8,767 nt of DNA from an uncultured Bacilli bacterium (GTDB lineage: Bacteria > Bacillota_I > Bacilli_A > RF39 > UBA660). The notes below the pieces were generated by a model. It saw nothing but the letters and a program-made list of their open reading frames with translations, searched no databases and had not been told where the DNA came from. Both the position numbers and the translations under genes were made by a program. The stretch covers positions 1-8,767 of the forward strand of contig CALVIQ010000039.1 of assembly GCA_944331815.1 (NCBI GenBank), given 5' to 3'. Numbering within the stretch: position 1 is the first letter of the stretch; every line of letters begins with the position of its first letter. Of the stretch, positions 6,751 through 8,767 are shown piece by piece.

Positions 6751-6779
6751 ATTCTACCATATTCGACATTTTTTTACAA
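6751..6779 (-). promoter_or_regulatory. Vegetative (SigA-type) promoter with extended -10
   Basis: On the minus strand the -35 box TTGTAA (6774-6779) is separated by exactly 17 nt from the -10 box TAGAAT (6751-6756), which is preceded by TGG (6757-6759), an extended -10 element. Transcription should start near 6744, giving a leader of about 35 nt before the fused signal peptidase gene. It directly follows the terminator of the upstream unit and lies in the only gene-free gap between the two operons. No obvious operator repeat overlaps it. Confidence 0.78.
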
Positions 6780-6790
6780 TACCAAAAATC

Positions 6791-6815
6791 AAAAAAAAGA
6801 ATGTTTAATCATTCT
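6791..6815 (-). terminator. Rho-independent terminator after the helical protein gene
   Basis: Minus-strand AGAATG (6815-6810), loop ATTAAA, CATTCT (6803-6798), then a run of T that continues to 6791, eight in all with the last stem base. The loop contains the TAA stop codon (6805-6807). The stem is only 6 bp with two G-C pairs, so some read-through into the next operon is possible, but the T tract is long and uninterrupted. Confidence 0.7.
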
Positions 6816-8409
6816 CTTTAATTTCTTTAGCAACAATTTTTTCAACTTGCACAATAAACCAAATCTTTTCAATTGTTGTTTCACTTTTTTCTATTTTATT
6901 TACTCTTAATATTAATAATATTTTATTAAGTAAACTTTTAAGATTATCTTCATTTAAATCATCTTCACTAATATTAATACTATTTAATCGATATTTATTA
7001 CTAATTGTTTTAGCAATATTATTACTAGAAAATATAGGTACACCAGTAATAATAATATTAGTTGGATTCATTGCAAACAAATCAAAATTATCGCTATATT
7101 TAATAATTTCATCATAATCAGTTATATTATAAACTTTTTGAATAGTTAACTTTTTGAAATAATCAAAACTATAATATAAATTTAAAACATCAGATATAGT
7201 CAATGTATCATTTAATATCATCATTACCTTATCTTTAAAATATTCAACATCATAAGTTTTATATAACTCATATAATTCTTTAGCTTTTAAAACTGATTGT
7301 AATTTTAATTGTTTTAAAGCGCTATCTGATCTAAATTCAAATAGTCCTGGTCGACCACTAAAGATTTTTTTATTCAATTTTTCTAATTCATTTTCTTTAG
7401 TCTCAATTTGATCAATAATAGTTTTTAAACCTTTATACTCTTTTTTATCAGTAGTTAATAATTTTTCATATTCATCTTTAAAATATTTGAACATCGGATA
7501 AAATTCTAAATAATTTTGATATTCTAAAATATTTAATTTTAATTTTTCTAAAGCTGGCGCTACTTTATCAACATCAGTAACTTCTGGAATTAAAGAATCA
7601 AATGCCATTTTGCGTCCTTTACTATCGCTTAAATATTGTTCAATATCTAGTTCTTTAGTTTTAGCCATAGCTATTATATCACTAATAGTTTCTTTACTAG
7701 CTAAATTTAAATCAATATAAGCATCTTGTAATTTTTCTAAACAATGAGCATAATCTCTAATTTTATTTTTCTCCATCACTTCTTTTTGTAATGTTAAAAT
7801 ATAATTATTAAATTTACGACTATTTTTCTTAATTAATTTTCTAAAATTTAACTCTATATGTTGAATAAGTTCAGGATTTACCCAATAAATTTGTTCAAAA
7901 ATTTCTGATACTTTATCATAACTACTTAATTTTCTATTTCTTACTTCTAAAAAAGCGGTCATATATTCATGAACATAACAAGTATAATTAAAATCATCAC
8001 TTTCTAAATGAATACCTGCTTGTTCAAATTTATCTAATAAACCATTTATTATTTCATTTAAAGATTTAAAATTAAATGTATCATAATTATTAATTTGATA
8101 TAGTAAATCATCAAAACACATTTTTTCGACATATGTATTAGTCGGATTTAAAAGAAATTTAACATTTTCTAAAGTTTCTAATTTTTCAGTTAATTTATCT
8201 ATATCAGTTGATTCCTTAACTTCAAAACTTTTAGCTTTAGCAATTAAATAATTTCTAGTGCTAGTTTTATATTCGTCATATCTTTCAATTATGTTATCAA
8301 TTGTTTCATTAAATTTCTTTTTGTTTGTTTTAGTTTTAGTAGGCATAGTGGAAATTAATGTTTTTTTTGCTTCAATATCTTTATTTATAAATTCTAAAAA
8401 ATTATTCAT
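6805..8409 (-). CDS. Uncharacterised large helical cytoplasmic protein
   Basis: I do not recognise this protein of 534 residues (536 if ATG 8415 is used). It has no signal peptide, membrane segment or nucleotide-binding motif. It is rich in Lys, Glu, Leu and Asn and looks almost entirely alpha-helical, with coiled-coil-like stretches near residues 70-90, 210-235 and 330-350. A more mixed segment near 445-465 contains NPTNIIITGVPIFSS, a possible beta strand, and the tail (about 495-530) is helical. It overlaps the preceding 47-codon ORF by 8 nt (ATGAATAA), indicating coupled translation. ATG 8409 is preferred because GAGG (8419-8422) lies 9 nt upstream, whereas it is only 3 nt from ATG 8415. 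It is followed at once by a terminator. Its position between a surface-protein gene and the signal peptidase/McrB-like operon suggests a dedicated scaffold or regulator of the same system; that is inference. Confidence 0.72.
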   Translation of the reverse strand: MNNFLEFINKDIEAKKTLISTMPTKTKTNKKKFNETIDNIIERYDEYKTSTRNYLIAKAKSFEVKESTDIDKLTEKLETLENVKFLLNPTNTYVEKMCFDDLLYQINNYDTFNFKSLNEIINGLLDKFEQAGIHLESDDFNYTCYVHEYMTAFLEVRNRKLSSYDKVSEIFEQIYWVNPELIQHIELNFRKLIKKNSRKFNNYILTLQKEVMEKNKIRDYAHCLEKLQDAYIDLNLASKETISDIIAMAKTKELDIEQYLSDSKGRKMAFDSLIPEVTDVDKVAPALEKLKLNILEYQNYLEFYPMFKYFKDEYEKLLTTDKKEYKGLKTIIDQIETKENELEKLNKKIFSGRPGLFEFRSDSALKQLKLQSVLKAKELYELYKTYDVEYFKDKVMMILNDTLTISDVLNLYYSFDYFKKLTIQKVYNITDYDEIIKYSDNFDLFAMNPTNIIITGVPIFSSNNIAKTISNKYRLNSINISEDDLNEDNLKSLLNKILLILRVNKIEKSETTIEKIWFIVQVEKIVAKEIKEND

Positions 8410-8545
8410 CTTCATTTTCCTCTTCTAACTCTATTTTACTTTCAACTAAAAATTGCAAAAAATCTGTAATATTTTGATAAACTTCTATTAGTTCTTTTAA
8501 AGTTAGTGTAGATAAATCGAAATCTACTTTTTCTTCCCTTTTCAT
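8402..8545 (-). CDS. Small acidic protein, 47 residues
   Basis: Short frame from ATG 8545 to TAA 8402-8404: begins MKREEKVDFDLSTLTLKE and ends in the acidic tail ELEEENEDE. It is one predicted amphipathic helix (LKELIEVYQNITDFLQFLVE) followed by negative charge, with no membrane segment. I take it as real because it has a very good ribosome site (AAGGTGAT, 3 nt before the ATG), starts 16 nt after the upstream stop codon and its stop overlaps the start of the next gene by 8 nt. The N-terminal layout resembles small acidic proteins that bind a larger helical partner, and the downstream 534-residue protein would be the obvious one. No family is recognised. Confidence 0.65.
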   Translation of the reverse strand: MKREEKVDFDLSTLTLKELIEVYQNITDFLQFLVESKIELEEENEDE

Positions 8546-8548
8546 CTT

Positions 8549-8556
8549 ATCACCTT
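8549..8556 (-). promoter_or_regulatory. Ribosome binding site of the 47-residue ORF
   Basis: Minus-strand AAGGTGAT, 3 nt before the ATG at 8543-8545, matches the anti-Shine-Dalgarno sequence over most of its length (AGG..GTGAT type). It is the main evidence that this short frame is translated. Confidence 0.6.
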
Positions 8557-8561
8557 TTCCC

Positions 8562-8767
8562 CTATTCATATCCTTGTGTATCTTTTAAGAAATTTAATGA
8601 AATATATATTTCAGCACCATCAGAATCTGTTTCTAGACTGTCAATATCTTGTCCTTCAATCCAAACATATACTCTTGTTTTAGTTATACCATCTGGTACA
8701 GTAAATAATGGTTTTTCAAAATCATCATCAGTCATAGTTTCTTGTAATTCAAAATAATTTGGGTCAA
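8562..8767 (-). CDS. C-terminal end of a probable secreted surface protein (partial)
   Basis: Only the last 67 codons are in the window; the 5' part lies beyond the right edge. The visible sequence is acidic and beta-strand-like: DPNYFELQETMTDDDFEKP, then TKTRVYVWIEGQDIDS, then DGAEIYISLNFLKDTQGYE and TAG (8562-8564). The segment 'vYvWIEGqDiDs....g..i.i.l.F' is the characteristic last strand pair of TasA/CalY-like and related secreted proteins of Firmicutes whose signal peptides are processed by SipW-type peptidases. It thus fits the two signal peptidases encoded downstream. Because the N-terminus is missing, neither the anchor nor the signal peptide can be checked. A 16-nt gap with a ribosome site separates it from the 47-residue ORF, so the two are co-transcribed. 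Confidence 0.6.
   Translation of the reverse strand, partial: DPNYFELQETMTDDDFEKPLFTVPDGITKTRVYVWIEGQDIDSLETDSDGAEIYISLNFLKDTQGYE

Noticed and set aside
203..8767. Mycoplasma-type genetic code (TGA as Trp)
   Set aside because: None of the eight stop codons of called genes is TGA, but all the tryptophans checked are TGG and the long frames have no in-frame TGA, so the standard bacterial code is the better reading.
1..8767. CRISPR array, tRNA/rRNA genes, insertion sequences
   Set aside because: No regularly spaced repeats of suitable length, no GC-richer RNA-like islands or tRNA arms, and no transposase or terminal inverted repeats were seen.

Overview
The window is very AT-rich, and every gene I can support lies on the minus strand, so transcription runs from high to low coordinates. 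Every tryptophan codon I checked is TGG and none of the long reading frames contains an internal TGA, so the standard bacterial code fits and a Mycoplasma-type code does not. Strong AGGAG/GGTGAT ribosome sites, AT-rich Firmicutes-type codon use, two ER/SipW-type signal peptidases and surface proteins with a single N-terminal membrane anchor point to an uncultured low-GC Firmicute/Bacilli, possibly a gut lineage near Erysipelotrichales or the RF39-like clades. The taxonomic guess is inference.

Layout in transcription order. (1) 8767-6805: the 3' end of a probable secreted surface protein (C-terminal motif VYVWIEGQD), a 47-residue acidic ORF, and a roughly 535-residue soluble helical protein that I do not recognise. 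This unit ends in a short hairpin with an eight-T tract that overlaps the stop codon. (2) A well-formed extended -10 promoter (TTGTAA-17 bp-TGGTAGAAT) at 6751-6779 starts a second unit of five tightly packed genes. These are a SipW-type signal peptidase fused to a ~500-residue cytoplasmic extension (4666-6708), a membrane-anchored McrB-like AAA+ ATPase (3136-4662), a DUF2357/McrC-N-terminal-like protein without a visible nuclease (1994-3118), a second stand-alone SipW-type signal peptidase (1431-1985), and a membrane-anchored or secreted surface protein with a TasA-like N-terminal half and a C-terminal domain ending in a (R/V)PVI-type motif (203-1411). A 12-bp AT-rich hairpin overlapping the last stop codon closes the unit. 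(3) Positions 1-176 are non-coding and carry direct repeats and palindromes.

How the genes may work together (inference). McrB-family ATPases and DUF2357 proteins are normally partners in DNA- or RNA-targeting restriction systems. Here the ATPase carries its own transmembrane segment, the DUF2357 partner seems to have lost the nuclease, and the pair sits between two signal peptidases and next to likely signal-peptidase substrates. The arrangement suggests a McrBC-derived motor recruited to the cytoplasmic face of the membrane, either to serve export, processing or assembly of TasA-like surface proteins, or as a membrane-coupled defence/signalling device. The unrecognised 535-residue protein and the signal-peptidase extension, whose end resembles a degenerate, catalytically dead EAL fold, would be dedicated components. 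I know of no described system with this composition. This is the main point of interest of the window.
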